NCBI RefSeq assembly: GCF_004016505.1
Contig: NZ_SACR01000004.1
Location: 620,001-684,000 of the forward strand
Reading direction: 5' to 3'
Origin: Rubrivivax rivuli
GTDB lineage: Bacteria > Pseudomonadota > Gammaproteobacteria > Burkholderiales > Burkholderiaceae_C
DNA length: 64,000 nucleotides
Shown: one piece after another, positions 48,557-57,750 of the stretch
How positions within the stretch are numbered: position 1 is the stretch's first letter
How the letters are laid out: every line of letters starts with the position of its first letter
Notes under the pieces: generated by a model
Seen by the model: the letters and a program-made list of their open reading frames with translations, nothing else
Databases searched by the model: none
What the model was told of the DNA's origin: nothing
Position numbers and translations under genes: made by a program

Positions 48557-50116
48557 CTAGCCCAGCGCGCGTAGCGCCAGGACCTCGATCAGGGCTTCGG
48601 CGCGCAGCGGCGCACCCCGCGCGGCCGGCTCGTGCAGATCGGCCGCCCGGCCGTGCTGCCAGACGGCCTGGCGCGCCACTTCGCCGGCAGAAGCGCCGGG
48701 CGCCTGGGCCCAGAGCCCGGCCACCCAGCCGGCCAGCACGTCGCCAGTGCCAGCGCTGGCCAGCGCGGCGTTGCCGGTGGGGTTGATGTGGGGCAGGGCA
48801 CCGGGCGCGGCGATCACGCTGCCCGAACCCTTCAGCACCACGGCGGCGCCGTAGCGCGCCACGAGCGCCTGCGCGGCGGCCACCCGGTCGGCCTGCACTT
48901 CGGCCGTGCTGCAGCCGAGGAGGCGCGCAGCTTCCAGCGGGTGGGGCGTCAGCAGGGTCTGGGCTTCGCTGCTGGTGCGAGCCTGCAGCAGGGCTTGCAG
49001 CGCCGGCGCGGTGGCGATGGCGTTGAGCGCATCGGCGTCCAGCACCAGCCGCGGCGTGGCGGCCAGCAGCGGCGGCAGCGCTGCCTGCACGGCCTCACCA
49101 CCGCCGCAGCCGCAGACCACGGTGGCCGTTTCCAGCGTGCTGGCCGGTTCGCGCCACCAGGCGCTGCGACCCATCAGACCGGGGTGGGCCGGGTCCAGCA
49201 GGGCGGCTTCGGGGTCGAGCGGGCTGCAGTACACGCGGCCGGCGCCCGCCGCCAGCGCGGCGCTCGCGGCCAGCCAGGCGGCGCCCACCATGCCGGGGGC
49301 GCCACCCACCACGGCCACGTCGCCATGGCTGCCCTTGTGGTGGCCGTGCGGGCGCGCGGCCCAGGCCGGCGGGCCGCTGAGCACGGCGTCGGCCGGGCCG
49401 GCGGGCACGCCCAGGCGGTGCAGCCAGACCCTGCCGGCGTGGTCGCGGCCTTGTGCCGTGAACAGCCCGGGCTTGAGGGTCAGCAGCGAGAGCGTGTCGG
49501 TGGCGCGCACGGCGCCGCCCCAGGGTGCATCGGCCGCGCCCAGTGCACAGCCGGTGTCGGGGTGCAGGCCCGAGGGCAGGTCGATGGCCAGCACCGGGGC
49601 CCCTCCGGCCGCTGCCGCCTGGAGCTGCGCGATGGCCTGGGCCAAGGCACCGGCGGGCGCGCGGCGCAGGCCCAGGCCGAGCAGGGCGTCGATGTGCAGG
49701 GTTCGGCTGCAGTCGAACCCGACGGGGCCCTGCGCTTCGGGCCCAAGCGGCACGGGCGCCATCGGCACGCCGGCCGCCTGGGCGCGCTGCCAGGCCTGGT
49801 GGGCATCTGCCGGCAAGGCCGCCGGGTCGCCAGTGGTCCACACCTGCACCCGCCACCCCCGGCCGTGCAGCAGCCGGGCGGCCACCAGGCCGTCACCGCC
49901 GTTGTTGCCGGGCCCGACCCACACCACCACGCGGCCGGCTTGCGGTGCGATGGCCAGCGCGAGCCGCGCCACGGCCAGGCCTGCGGCCTCCATCAGCGTC
50001 ATCGGCGCCACTTGCGCCAGCGCGCGGCGTTCCAGCGCCTGTGAGGCCGCAGCGCTGTGCAGCGGCCAGGGGCCGTTGCCGGCATGGACGTGCAAGGGCG
50101 CGTTGGAGATCGTCAT
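48557..50116 (-). CDS. nnr: Bifunctional NAD(P)H-hydrate epimerase / ADP-dependent dehydratase
   Basis: A 519-residue repair enzyme for damaged (hydrated) NADH and NADPH. The N-terminal YjeF epimerase domain has GPGNNGGDGLVAARLL near residues 68-83. The C-terminal ribokinase-like dehydratase domain has HKGSHGDVAVVGGAPGM and NAALASAGTGDVLAGWVAGL. The two-domain length is standard. It is a housekeeping gene, with no evident tie to the aromatic cluster. Confidence 0.93.
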   Translation of the reverse strand: MTISNAPLHVHAGNGPWPLHSAAASQALERRALAQVAPMTLMEAAGLAVARLALAIAPQAGRVVVWVGPGNNGGDGLVAARLLHGRGWRVQVWTTGDPAALPADAHQAWQRAQAAGVPMAPVPLGPEAQGPVGFDCSRTLHIDALLGLGLRRAPAGALAQAIAQLQAAAAGGAPVLAIDLPSGLHPDTGCALGAADAPWGGAVRATDTLSLLTLKPGLFTAQGRDHAGRVWLHRLGVPAGPADAVLSGPPAWAARPHGHHKGSHGDVAVVGGAPGMVGAAWLAASAALAAGAGRVYCSPLDPEAALLDPAHPGLMGRSAWWREPASTLETATVVCGCGGGEAVQAALPPLLAATPRLVLDADALNAIATAPALQALLQARTSSEAQTLLTPHPLEAARLLGCSTAEVQADRVAAAQALVARYGAAVVLKGSGSVIAAPGALPHINPTGNAALASAGTGDVLAGWVAGLWAQAPGASAGEVARQAVWQHGRAADLHEPAARGAPLRAEALIEVLALRALG

Positions 50117-50171
50117 CCGGCCATTCTGCGCCGGGCCGCTGGCAGGGCTTGTGGCGCCAGCGGCCGTGCGC

Positions 50172-51398
50172 TCAGCGCAGCCGCTGCAGGGCCAGCGGTG
50201 CGGTGTCCAGCGCCGCCTCGCGCCCGGTCACCAGATCGGCCAGCACACGCGCCGAACCGCAGGCCAGCGCCCAGCCGTGCTGGCCGTGACCGAGATTCAG
50301 CCAGAGCCCGGGCTGGCCGCTGGCGCCCAGCACCGGGCAGCCGTCGGGCAGCATGGGGCGGGCGCCCTTCCAGTGCTGCGCGCCGCGTTCGAGCACGGCG
50401 CCCGGGAACCAGGTGTCGAGCACGCGGTACAGCCGCCGCAGGGGCGGCAGCGACACGTCGGCCAGATCGCCCCCCAGCTCACCCATGCCGCTCACGCGCA
50501 CGCGCTGCCCCAGGCGTGTGAGGGTGACCTGTTCGCGGGCGTCGATGAGCGCGGCGCGCGGCCCCGGCGGCGGCAGGCCATCGAGATGGCGCAGCGGCGC
50601 CGTCACCGAGTAGCCGTGCAGGGCCACGAGCGGCAGCTTCACGCCGGCCCGCGCGAGCAACGGCGCAGCGTCGGCGCCAGTGCAGGCGATCACCGCATCG
50701 AAGCTTTCGGGCTCGCCGCCTTCGGGCACCACGACAGCGGGGGTGCCGGGCCGCAAGGCCTGCACGGGGGTGTCGAAGCGGAAACGTGCGCCCAGGCGCT
50801 GGGCCTCGGCTTTCATCAGGTGCGCAAACTGGCGGCAGTTGCCGGCACCGTCTTGCGCGATGTGCAGCCCGGCATGCAAGGGCGTGCCTTCGGCCAGGCC
50901 GGGCTCCAGGACGCGGCAGCGCTCGGGGTCGGCGAGTTCGTGCGCCACGCCGCCGTCGCGCAGGCGCGCCAGCAGCGGCTGCAGGGCCTTCAGGTCCCGC
51001 TCGCCGCGCAGCAGCACCAGGCAGCCCGGGGTCTGCTCGAACTCCAGGCGCAGGCCTTGTGTCAGCGTCAGCAGACGCTGGCGGCTGAACTGCCCCAGCG
51101 CCTGCAGCGCCTGCCCCTGCGCAACGGCGGCCGCCGGGCGGCGCGCGCGCCAGGCCCGCCACAACCAGGGCAGCTGCGTCAGGGCCGCGGCGCCGCGCAG
51201 CCGCGGCCGCTGCCAAGGCGCGCCGGGCAGGCCCCAGGGCGACAGGGTGGCCGGCGAGATCAGCCCGCCGCTGGCAAAGCTGCCTTCCGAGGCCACGCTG
51301 CCGCGGCGCTCGAAGACGGTGACTTCGTGGCCGGCGGTGGCCAGTTCAAAGGCGGTGGTGACGCCGACGATGCCGGCGCCGACGATGGCGATGCGCAA
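50172..51398 (-). CDS. DadA-like FAD-dependent D-amino-acid dehydrogenase
   Basis: A 408-residue FAD oxidoreductase of the DAO superfamily. It has an N-terminal Rossmann motif GAGIVGVTTAFELATAGHEVTVFE, SFASGGLISPATLSPWG and a C-terminal WLNLGHGQHGWALACGSARVLADL, all typical of DadA-type D-amino-acid dehydrogenases that feed electrons to the respiratory chain. The TTG start at 51398 gives RIAIVGAG at the N-terminus; the frame is open upstream without a better start. No alanine racemase adjoins it, so substrate is uncertain. Confidence 0.83.
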   Translation of the reverse strand: MRIAIVGAGIVGVTTAFELATAGHEVTVFERRGSVASEGSFASGGLISPATLSPWGLPGAPWQRPRLRGAAALTQLPWLWRAWRARRPAAAVAQGQALQALGQFSRQRLLTLTQGLRLEFEQTPGCLVLLRGERDLKALQPLLARLRDGGVAHELADPERCRVLEPGLAEGTPLHAGLHIAQDGAGNCRQFAHLMKAEAQRLGARFRFDTPVQALRPGTPAVVVPEGGEPESFDAVIACTGADAAPLLARAGVKLPLVALHGYSVTAPLRHLDGLPPPGPRAALIDAREQVTLTRLGQRVRVSGMGELGGDLADVSLPPLRRLYRVLDTWFPGAVLERGAQHWKGARPMLPDGCPVLGASGQPGLWLNLGHGQHGWALACGSARVLADLVTGREAALDTAPLALQRLR

Positions 51399-51478
51399 GT
51401 TCAGGCCCCCGTGGCTGCGCCGGGGCGGGCGCCGCCGCGGCAGGGGGCGGCAAGGCGGGCGGGCACGGCTTGGGCGCG

Positions 51479-51487
51479 TGCTAGAAT
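51479..51487 (+). promoter_or_regulatory. Extended -10 promoter element of rpsB
   Basis: TGCTAGAAT combines the TGn extension with a near-consensus -10 hexamer and lies about 265 bases before rpsB. No good -35 is visible. The 51399-51752 gap otherwise holds a long leader with one clear hairpin and no convincing gene. Confidence 0.5.
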
Positions 51488-51681
51488 CATTGGGTTTTGC
51501 CTCGATGCAGGTTCTTTTTGGGGGGTGGCCACGCCGCTCCGCAAGACTGCGGTTCAACATGCAGACCCTCACGGCCAGCCGGCTTTTCGCAGCGGCTTGA
51601 AGTGACGGGCCACGCGGTGTCGGCAAGTCGGGCGATTCAATCGCGAACCCGGTTCCACCAAGGTGTCGCCTGTCCGTCGTG

Positions 51682-51700
51682 ACGGCTGTGAAACAGCCGT
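51682..51700 (+). other. Perfect leader hairpin upstream of rpsB
   Basis: ACGGCTGT-GAA-ACAGCCGT is an 8-bp stem with a three-base loop, 52 bases before the rpsB start. No T run follows, so it is probably an mRNA leader element, possibly for S2 autoregulation. Confidence 0.5.
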
Positions 51701-51752
51701 TTCCGCAGGTGATCAAGCGGCCGGGATTCTAGACACAACCTTCGGAGTTCTC

Positions 51753-52499
51753 ATGACTGTCTCCATGCGCGAAATGCTGGAAGCCGGCGTCCATTTCGGA
51801 CACCAAACCCGCTTCTGGAACCCCAAGATGGCCCCGTACATCTACGGCCATCGCAACAAGATCCACATCATCAACCTCGAGAAGACGCAGCCGCTCTTCG
51901 AGGAAGCGATGAAGTTCGTGCGCCAGCTCTCGGCCAAGCGCGGCACCATCCTGATGATCGGCACCAAGCGCCAGGCCCGCGAAGTGATCGCGATGGAAGC
52001 CCAGCGCGCCGGCATGCCCTACGTCGACCAGCGCTGGCTCGGCGGCATGCTGACCAACTTCAAGACGGTCAAGGGCAGCCTGAAGAAGCTGAAGGACATG
52101 CAGGCCACCAAAGAGGCCGGCACCGACGCCATGATCAAGAAGGAAGCCCTGCTGTTCGATCGCGAGCTGGTCAAGCTCGAGAAGGACATCGGCGGCATCC
52201 AGGACATGGGCGCGCTGCCTGACGCGATGTTCGTCATCGACGTCGGCTACCACAAGATCGCCGTGGCCGAAGCCAAGAAGCTGGGCATTCCCGTGATCGG
52301 CATCGTCGACACGAACCACTCGCCCATCGGCATCGACTACGTCATCCCCGGCAACGACGACTCGGCCAAGGCCGTGGCGCTGTACGCCAAGGCGGTGGCT
52401 GACGCCGTGCTGGAAGGCCGCGCCAACGCCACGAACGAAGTGGTGCAGGCCGTCTCGGCCGCCGGCGACGAGTTCGTCGAAGTCAACGAAGAGGCCTGA
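51753..52499 (+). CDS. rpsB: 30S ribosomal protein S2
   Basis: A 248-residue S2 with the canonical start [24 protein letters not shown] and the motifs [13 protein letters not shown] and [13 protein letters not shown] 51753 follows CGGAG. It heads the rpsB-tsf-pyrH-frr block, with a terminator hairpin before tsf. Confidence 0.98.
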   Translation: MTVSMREMLEAGVHFGHQTRFWNPKMAPYIYGHRNKIHIINLEKTQPLFEEAMKFVRQLSAKRGTILMIGTKRQAREVIAMEAQRAGMPYVDQRWLGGMLTNFKTVKGSLKKLKDMQATKEAGTDAMIKKEALLFDRELVKLEKDIGGIQDMGALPDAMFVIDVGYHKIAVAEAKKLGIPVIGIVDTNHSPIGIDYVIPGNDDSAKAVALYAKAVADAVLEGRANATNEVVQAVSAAGDEFVEVNEEA

Positions 52500-52515
52500 T
52501 CGGGCCTGACCTGAC

Positions 52516-52544
52516 ACACCGCGCCCTGGCGGCGCGGTGTTTTT
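52516..52544 (+). terminator. Terminator/attenuator between rpsB and tsf
   Basis: ACACCGCGCC and GGCGCGGTGT form a 10-bp stem with a five-base loop followed by TTTT. Partial termination here would set the S2:EF-Ts ratio, as in the known rpsB-tsf arrangement. Confidence 0.85.
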
Positions 52545-52599
52545 CGTGCTGCCGGGCGCTTCTTCGCGCCGCAGCCCCCCGAATTCATTGGAGATGACG

Positions 52600-53496
52600 A
52601 TGCCCGCAATCACTGCAAGCATGGTGGCCGAGCTGCGCGCCAAGACCGACGCGCCGATGATGGAATGCAAGAAGGCGCTGACCGAAGCCGACGGCGACGC
52701 CGTTCGCGCTGAGGAAATCCTGCGCGTCAAGCTGGGCAACAAGGCCGGCAAGGCCGCCGCCCGTGTCACCGCCGAAGGCGTGATCGCCGCCGCCATGAAC
52801 GGCAACGTGGGTGCCGTGGTGGAAGTCAACTGCGAAACCGACTTCGTCACGAAGAACGACTCCTTCCTGGCCTTCGCGAAGGCCGTGGCGCAGCTGATCG
52901 CCGAACACGGCCCGGCCGACGTGGCCGCCGTGGGCACGCTGGCGCTGTCGCAAGACGGCTTCGGCCCGACCGTGGAAGACGTGCGCAAGGGCCTGATCGG
53001 CAAGATCGGCGAGAACATGTCCATCCGCCGCTTCAAGCGCTACGCCGGTGGTGGCCAGTTGGCCCACTACCTGCACGGCACGCGCATCGGCGTGGTGGTG
53101 GAGTTCGAAGGCAGCGACGTCGCCGCCAAGGACGCCGCCATGCACATCGCCGCGATGAAGCCGGCCGCCCTCTCGTCGGCCGAAGTGCCGGCCGAGCTGG
53201 TGGAGAAGGAGCGCAAGATCGCCGCCGAGAAGGCTGCCGAGAGCGGCAAGCCCGCCGAGATCGTCGCCAAGATGGTCGAAGGCTCGGTGCAGAAGTTCCT
53301 GAAGGAAGTCTCGCTGCTCGACCAGGTCTTCGTGAAGGCCGCCGACGGCAAGCAGACCGTGGGCCAGTACCTCAAGAGCACCAACACCACGGCCAAGGGC
53401 TTCACGCTCTACGTGGTGGGCGAGGGCATCGAGAAGAAGGTCGACGACTTCGCCGCCGAAGTGGCCGCCCAGGTCGCCGCCGCCAAGGGCCAGTGA
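52600..53496 (+). CDS. tsf: Elongation factor Ts
   Basis: A 298-residue EF-Ts, the nucleotide exchange factor for EF-Tu. It has the N-terminal UBA-like domain ([24 protein letters not shown]) and the core motifs NCETDFV and [10 protein letters not shown] 52600 was chosen because TTGGAG lies six bases before it; the ATG at 52594 is too close to that Shine-Dalgarno. Confidence 0.97.
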   Translation: MPAITASMVAELRAKTDAPMMECKKALTEADGDAVRAEEILRVKLGNKAGKAAARVTAEGVIAAAMNGNVGAVVEVNCETDFVTKNDSFLAFAKAVAQLIAEHGPADVAAVGTLALSQDGFGPTVEDVRKGLIGKIGENMSIRRFKRYAGGGQLAHYLHGTRIGVVVEFEGSDVAAKDAAMHIAAMKPAALSSAEVPAELVEKERKIAAEKAAESGKPAEIVAKMVEGSVQKFLKEVSLLDQVFVKAADGKQTVGQYLKSTNTTAKGFTLYVVGEGIEKKVDDFAAEVAAQVAAAKGQ

Positions 53497-53502
53497 GGCC
53501 GC

Positions 53503-53540
53503 GCCCGTGCGGTGCCTGCGGGCGCCGCGCGGGCTTTTCT
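53503..53540 (+). terminator. Intrinsic terminator after tsf
   Basis: GCCCGTGCGGTGCC pairs with GGCGCCGCGCGGGC (two G-U pairs), followed by TTTTCTTT, seven bases after the tsf stop. It separates rpsB-tsf from pyrH; TACACT at 53581-53586 is a possible -10 for pyrH. Confidence 0.85.
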
Positions 53541-53614
53541 TTGCATACGTTCGTGCGGTCGGCGCCCGGCAGGGCCGACTTACACTGCAAGCCTTTTCCT
53601 CTGGAGTGCATCTG

Positions 53615-54325
53615 ATGCCGGCCTACAAGCGCATCCTGCTGAAGCTGTCGGGCGAAGCCCTGATGGGTGACGACGCCTTCGGCATCAACCGCGCCACCAT
53701 CGTGCGCATGGTGCAAGAGGTGCAAGAGGTCACGAAGCTGGGTGTGGAGGTGGCGGTCGTCATCGGCGGCGGCAACATCTTCCGCGGCGTGGCCGGTGGC
53801 AGCGTGGGCATGGACCGCGCCACGGCCGACTACATGGGCATGCTGGCCACGGTGATGAACTCGCTGGCCCTGGCCGACACCATGCGGCAGGAAGGCATGA
53901 CGGCCCGCGTGATGTCGGCCATCAGCATCGAGCAGGTGGTCGAGCCCTACGTGCGCCCGAAGGCGCTGCAGTACCTCGAAGAAGGCAAGGTCGTGATCTT
54001 CGCGGCCGGCACCGGCAACCCCTTCTTCACCACCGACACCGCCGCCGCGCTGCGCGGTGCCGAGATGGGCGTGGAGATCGTGCTCAAGGCCACCAAGGTG
54101 GACGGCGTGTACAGCGCCGACCCCAAGAAGGACCCGAGCGCCACGCGCTACACCACCATCAGCTTCGACGACGCCATCGCGCAGAACCTGCAGGTGATGG
54201 ACGCCACCGCTTTCGCGCTGTGCCGCGACCAGAAGCTGCCGATCAAGGTTTTCAGCATCTTCAAGCCCGGCGCGCTCAAGCGCGTGGTGCAGGGCGAGGA
54301 CGAAGGTACGCTGGTTCACGTTTGA
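53615..54325 (+). CDS. pyrH: UMP kinase
   Basis: A 236-residue bacterial-type UMP kinase of the amino-acid kinase fold ([38 protein letters not shown]). It makes UDP for nucleotide, RNA and sugar-nucleotide synthesis. ATG 53615 follows CTGGAG. It is followed 13 bases later by frr. Confidence 0.97.
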   Translation: MPAYKRILLKLSGEALMGDDAFGINRATIVRMVQEVQEVTKLGVEVAVVIGGGNIFRGVAGGSVGMDRATADYMGMLATVMNSLALADTMRQEGMTARVMSAISIEQVVEPYVRPKALQYLEEGKVVIFAAGTGNPFFTTDTAAALRGAEMGVEIVLKATKVDGVYSADPKKDPSATRYTTISFDDAIAQNLQVMDATAFALCRDQKLPIKVFSIFKPGALKRVVQGEDEGTLVHV

Positions 54326-54338
54326 GGGTTGCTCCGTC

Positions 54339-54899
54339 ATGACCATCCAGGACATCAAGAAGACGGCCGAGACCAAGATGGGCAAGTCCATCGAGGCCTT
54401 CAAGAACGAGTTGCACAAGATCCGCACCGGCCGCGCCCACCCGGGCCTGCTCGACCAGGTGCATGTCGACTACTACGGCTCGGCCGTGCCCATCAGCCAG
54501 GTGGCCAACGTGACGCTGCTCGATGCGCGCACGATCAGCGTGCAGCCCTGGGAAAAGGGCATGGGCGCGAAGATCGAGAAGGCCATCCGCGAAAGCGACC
54601 TGGGCCTGAACCCGTCGTCGCAGGGTGATCTGCTGCGCGTGCCGATGCCGGCCCTGACCGAAGAGCGCCGCAAGGAGCTGACCAAGGTGGTGCGCCATGC
54701 GGGTGAAGACGCCAAGATCGCCGTGCGCGCCGTGCGCCGCGAGGCCAACGAGCACCTGAAGAAGCTGCTCAAGGACAAGGAAGTCTCCGAGGACGACGAG
54801 CGCCGCGCGCAAGACGAGGTGCAGCGCCTGACCGACCGCGTCATCGCCGAGATCGACAAGCTGGTGCAAGGCAAGGAAGCCGAGGTGCTGGCCGTCTGA
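54339..54899 (+). CDS. frr: Ribosome recycling factor
   Basis: A 186-residue RRF of normal length that, with EF-G, splits post-termination ribosomes. It has the N-terminal [26 protein letters not shown] and the [12 protein letters not shown]-like region ([18 protein letters not shown]) of the helical bundle. Confidence 0.97.
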   Translation: MTIQDIKKTAETKMGKSIEAFKNELHKIRTGRAHPGLLDQVHVDYYGSAVPISQVANVTLLDARTISVQPWEKGMGAKIEKAIRESDLGLNPSSQGDLLRVPMPALTEERRKELTKVVRHAGEDAKIAVRAVRREANEHLKKLLKDKEVSEDDERRAQDEVQRLTDRVIAEIDKLVQGKEAEVLAV

Positions 54900-54933
54900 G
54901 GCCAGCGCTGTCGCCCGCCCCGCCGCCTGCGCC

Positions 54934-55704
54934 ATGTCAGACCTGTCTCTCGCCCCTGCGGCCGTGCAGCCGCCCAACGACGCCGCCGCCGCCGTGCCCC
55001 GCCATGTGGCCGTGGTGATGGACGGCAACGGCCGCTGGGCCAAGAGCCGCTACATGCCGCGCTACTTCGGCCACAAGGCCGGAGTCGACGCGCTGGTGCG
55101 TGTCATCAACACCTTCGCCGACCGTGGCGTCGAGTACCTCACCGTCTTCGCCTTCTCGTCCGAGAACTGGAAGCGCCCGGCCGACGAGGTCTCGGGCCTG
55201 ATGGGCCTGGTGCTGGTGTCGGTGTCGAAGTACCTCACCAAGCTGGCCGGCGACGGCGTGCGCATCCGCATCGTCGGCGATCGCGAGGCGGTGTCCGAGA
55301 AGCTGCGCAAGGCCTGGGATCACGCCGAAGAGATCACCAAGCACAACACCCGCATCAACCTCAGCGTGGCCTTCAACTACGGCGGCCGCTGGGACGTGAT
55401 GCAGGCCTGCCGCCAGGCGCTGGCCGAGGGCCTGGCGCCCGAGCAGCTCGACGAAGCCTGGCTGTCCAGCCGCATGGCCATGGCCTTCGCGCCCGACCCC
55501 GACCTCTTCATCCGCACGGGCGGCGAGATGCGCATCAGCAACTTTCTGCTGTGGCAGACCGCCTACTCCGAACTCTTCTTCACCGAGTGCCTCTGGCCCG
55601 ATTTCGGCTTGGCCGAAATGGACGCGGCCTTCGCTGCCTACGCGCGGCGAGACCGGCGCTTCGGCACCCTGCGCTCCAGCTCGTCGTCGGCCGAAGGTTC
55701 CTGA
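54934..55704 (+). CDS. uppS: Undecaprenyl diphosphate synthase
   Basis: A 256-residue cis-prenyltransferase that makes the C55 lipid carrier for peptidoglycan and O-antigen. The catalytic aspartate is D30 in VVMDGNGRWA; FAFSSENWKRP, RTGGEMRISNFLLWQ and a C-terminal RRDRRFG are present. It is followed 7 bases later by cdsA. Confidence 0.96.
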   Translation: MSDLSLAPAAVQPPNDAAAAVPRHVAVVMDGNGRWAKSRYMPRYFGHKAGVDALVRVINTFADRGVEYLTVFAFSSENWKRPADEVSGLMGLVLVSVSKYLTKLAGDGVRIRIVGDREAVSEKLRKAWDHAEEITKHNTRINLSVAFNYGGRWDVMQACRQALAEGLAPEQLDEAWLSSRMAMAFAPDPDLFIRTGGEMRISNFLLWQTAYSELFFTECLWPDFGLAEMDAAFAAYARRDRRFGTLRSSSSSAEGS

Positions 55705-55711
55705 CGCGCCC

Positions 55712-56560
55712 ATGCTCAGGCAGCGTGTCATCACCGCGCTCGTGCTCGTGGCCTTGCTGCTTGGCGCGCTGTCGGTGGACAGCGCCTGGCCTTTCGCGGC
55801 CCTCACGCTGCTGTTGATGGCCGCTGGCGGCTGGGAATGGGGCCGCCTGAACCAAGCCGGTGCAGGGCTCAGCGTGCTGATGGGCGCCGCCGTCGCCGCT
55901 GGCGGGGCGGTGGCCTGGCTCGCGGGCTGGAAGGAAGGGGCGCCGGCTTTGCTGTGGGCCTTTGCCCTGCTGCTCTGGGGCGCGGGTGGCGCGGTGGCGC
56001 TGCGCAGCGGGCCGGCCGCCTGGCCGCAACTGCCGCGGGCGGCGCGTTGGGTGCTGGGCCTGGCGGCTCTGTGGCTGGCCTGGCTGGCCTTGGCCGGCGC
56101 GCATGGCGTGGGCATCAACTTCATGCTGTCTGCGCTGTGCCTGGTGTGGATGGCCGACGTGGCCGCGTATTTCGGCGGGCGCGCTTTCGGCCGCCGCAAG
56201 CTGGCCCCGAGCATCAGCCCCGGCAAGAGCTGGGAAGGCGTGTGGTCGGGCTGGCTGGGCGTGGCGGTGCTGGCGGCCTTCTGGATCTGGCTGGACGGCC
56301 GCGTGGGTTTCGACGGCCCCAGCCTCTTCAGTCGCCTCTTCGACCGCTGGGGCGTGGTGGGTTTGTTGGCGGCCTTGTGGTTGCTGGCGGGCTTGAGCGT
56401 CGTCGGCGATCTGGTGGAATCTCTCGTCAAACGCGCCGCCGGCGCCAAGGACAGCAGCCGCCTGCTGCCCGGCCATGGCGGTGTGCTCGATCGTGTCGAC
56501 GCGCTGCTGCCGGTGCTGCCGGCCGTGATGGCGCTCGTTGCACTCGGAAGCCTTGCATGA
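55712..56560 (+). CDS. cdsA: Phosphatidate cytidylyltransferase
   Basis: A 282-residue polytopic membrane enzyme making CDP-diacylglycerol. The signature near the C-terminus (SLVKRAAGAKDSSRLLPGHGG, VLDRVDALLP) is present, preceded by several hydrophobic helices. The stop overlaps the dxr start (ATGA). Confidence 0.95.
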   Translation: MLRQRVITALVLVALLLGALSVDSAWPFAALTLLLMAAGGWEWGRLNQAGAGLSVLMGAAVAAGGAVAWLAGWKEGAPALLWAFALLLWGAGGAVALRSGPAAWPQLPRAARWVLGLAALWLAWLALAGAHGVGINFMLSALCLVWMADVAAYFGGRAFGRRKLAPSISPGKSWEGVWSGWLGVAVLAAFWIWLDGRVGFDGPSLFSRLFDRWGVVGLLAALWLLAGLSVVGDLVESLVKRAAGAKDSSRLLPGHGGVLDRVDALLPVLPAVMALVALGSLA

Positions 56561-57750
56561 ACGCACCCCGACAACGCCTGGCCATCCTCGGCGCCACCGG
56601 TTCCATCGGCACGAGCACGCTCGATGTGGTGGCGCGCCACCCCGATCGTTTCGAGGTGGTGGGCCTCACGTCCTACCAGCGCACCGACCTGCTGGTGCAG
56701 CAGTGCCTGCAGTTCCGCCCCCGCGTGGCCGTGCTGCCCACCGCCGAGCGCGCCGCCGAAGTGCGCGCCGCGCTGAAGGCGGCCGGCTCGGCCACCGAGG
56801 TGCAGCACGGCGCGCAGGCCTTGTGCGAGCTGGCCGCCGCCGATGATGTCGACAGCGTGATGGCCGCCATCGTCGGTGCCGCCGGCCTGCCGCCCTGCAT
56901 GGCCGCAGCACGCACCGGCAAGCGACTGCTGCTGGCCAACAAGGAAGCGCTGGTGGTTGGCGGTGCGCTCTTCATGCAGGCCGTGAAGACTGGCGGCGCG
57001 ACGCTGCTGCCCATCGACAGCGAGCACTCGGCCATCTTCCAGTGCCTGCCCGAAGACCGCAGCGCCTGGGCGCGCCGCATCGACCACATCATCCTCACCG
57101 CCAGCGGCGGGCCCTTCCGCCACCGCGACCCCGACACGCTGCACACGGTGACGCCGGCGCAAGCCGTGGCCCACCCGAACTGGGTGATGGGCCGCAAGAT
57201 CTCGGTGGACTCGGCCACGATGATGAACAAGGCCCTGGAGGTCATCGAGGCGCGCTGGCTCTTCGACCTGGCGCCCGAGAACATCCGCGTCGTCATCCAC
57301 CCGCAGAGCATCATCCATTCGATGGTGGTCTGCCGCGACGGCAGCGTGCTGGCGCAGTTGGGCACGCCCGACATGAAGGTGCCCATCGCCTACGGCCTGT
57401 CTTTCCCCGAGCGCATCGAATCGGGTGCGCCACGGCTCGACTTCCTGCAGCAGCCGCCGCTGCACTTCGAGACCCCCGACCCCCGCCGTTTCCCGGGCCT
57501 GCAACTCGCGTGGGACGCCCTGCGCGGCCCCGAGGGCAGCACCACGGTGCTCAACGCCGCGAACGAAGTGGCGGTGGCTGCCTTCCTGGACGGAACGATC
57601 GGCTTCACGGCGATTCACACGCTCAACGCGCGCACCATCGAGCGCCTGGAGCCCCGCCTGAGCCCCACCCACACCCTGGAAGACCTGATCGAGCTCGACA
57701 CCCAGGCCCGGGTGACGGCGCATGAACTGATGCGGGAACTCGCGGCGTGA
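56557..57750 (+). CDS. dxr: 1-deoxy-D-xylulose 5-phosphate reductoisomerase
   Basis: A 397-residue NADPH enzyme for the second step of the MEP pathway. The N-terminal GATGSIGTSTLDV binds NADPH, LLLANKEALV and DSEHSAIFQCL lie in the catalytic region, and TASGGPFR and HPNWVMGRKISVDSATMMNK (segments) are canonical. It overlaps both cdsA and rseP (GTGA). Confidence 0.97.
   Translation: MNAPRQRLAILGATGSIGTSTLDVVARHPDRFEVVGLTSYQRTDLLVQQCLQFRPRVAVLPTAERAAEVRAALKAAGSATEVQHGAQALCELAAADDVDSVMAAIVGAAGLPPCMAAARTGKRLLLANKEALVVGGALFMQAVKTGGATLLPIDSEHSAIFQCLPEDRSAWARRIDHIILTASGGPFRHRDPDTLHTVTPAQAVAHPNWVMGRKISVDSATMMNKALEVIEARWLFDLAPENIRVVIHPQSIIHSMVVCRDGSVLAQLGTPDMKVPIAYGLSFPERIESGAPRLDFLQQPPLHFETPDPRRFPGLQLAWDALRGPEGSTTVLNAANEVAVAAFLDGTIGFTAIHTLNARTIERLEPRLSPTHTLEDLIELDTQARVTAHELMRELAA

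Noticed and set aside
51505-51600. A 31-codon leader peptide upstream of rpsB.
   Set aside because: No Shine-Dalgarno, no recognisable sequence, and random open frames of this size are common at this GC content.
54937-57723. A 928-codon minus-strand open frame over uppS, cdsA and dxr.
   Set aside because: Same shadow effect; it lies antisense to three clear essential genes and has low-complexity composition.
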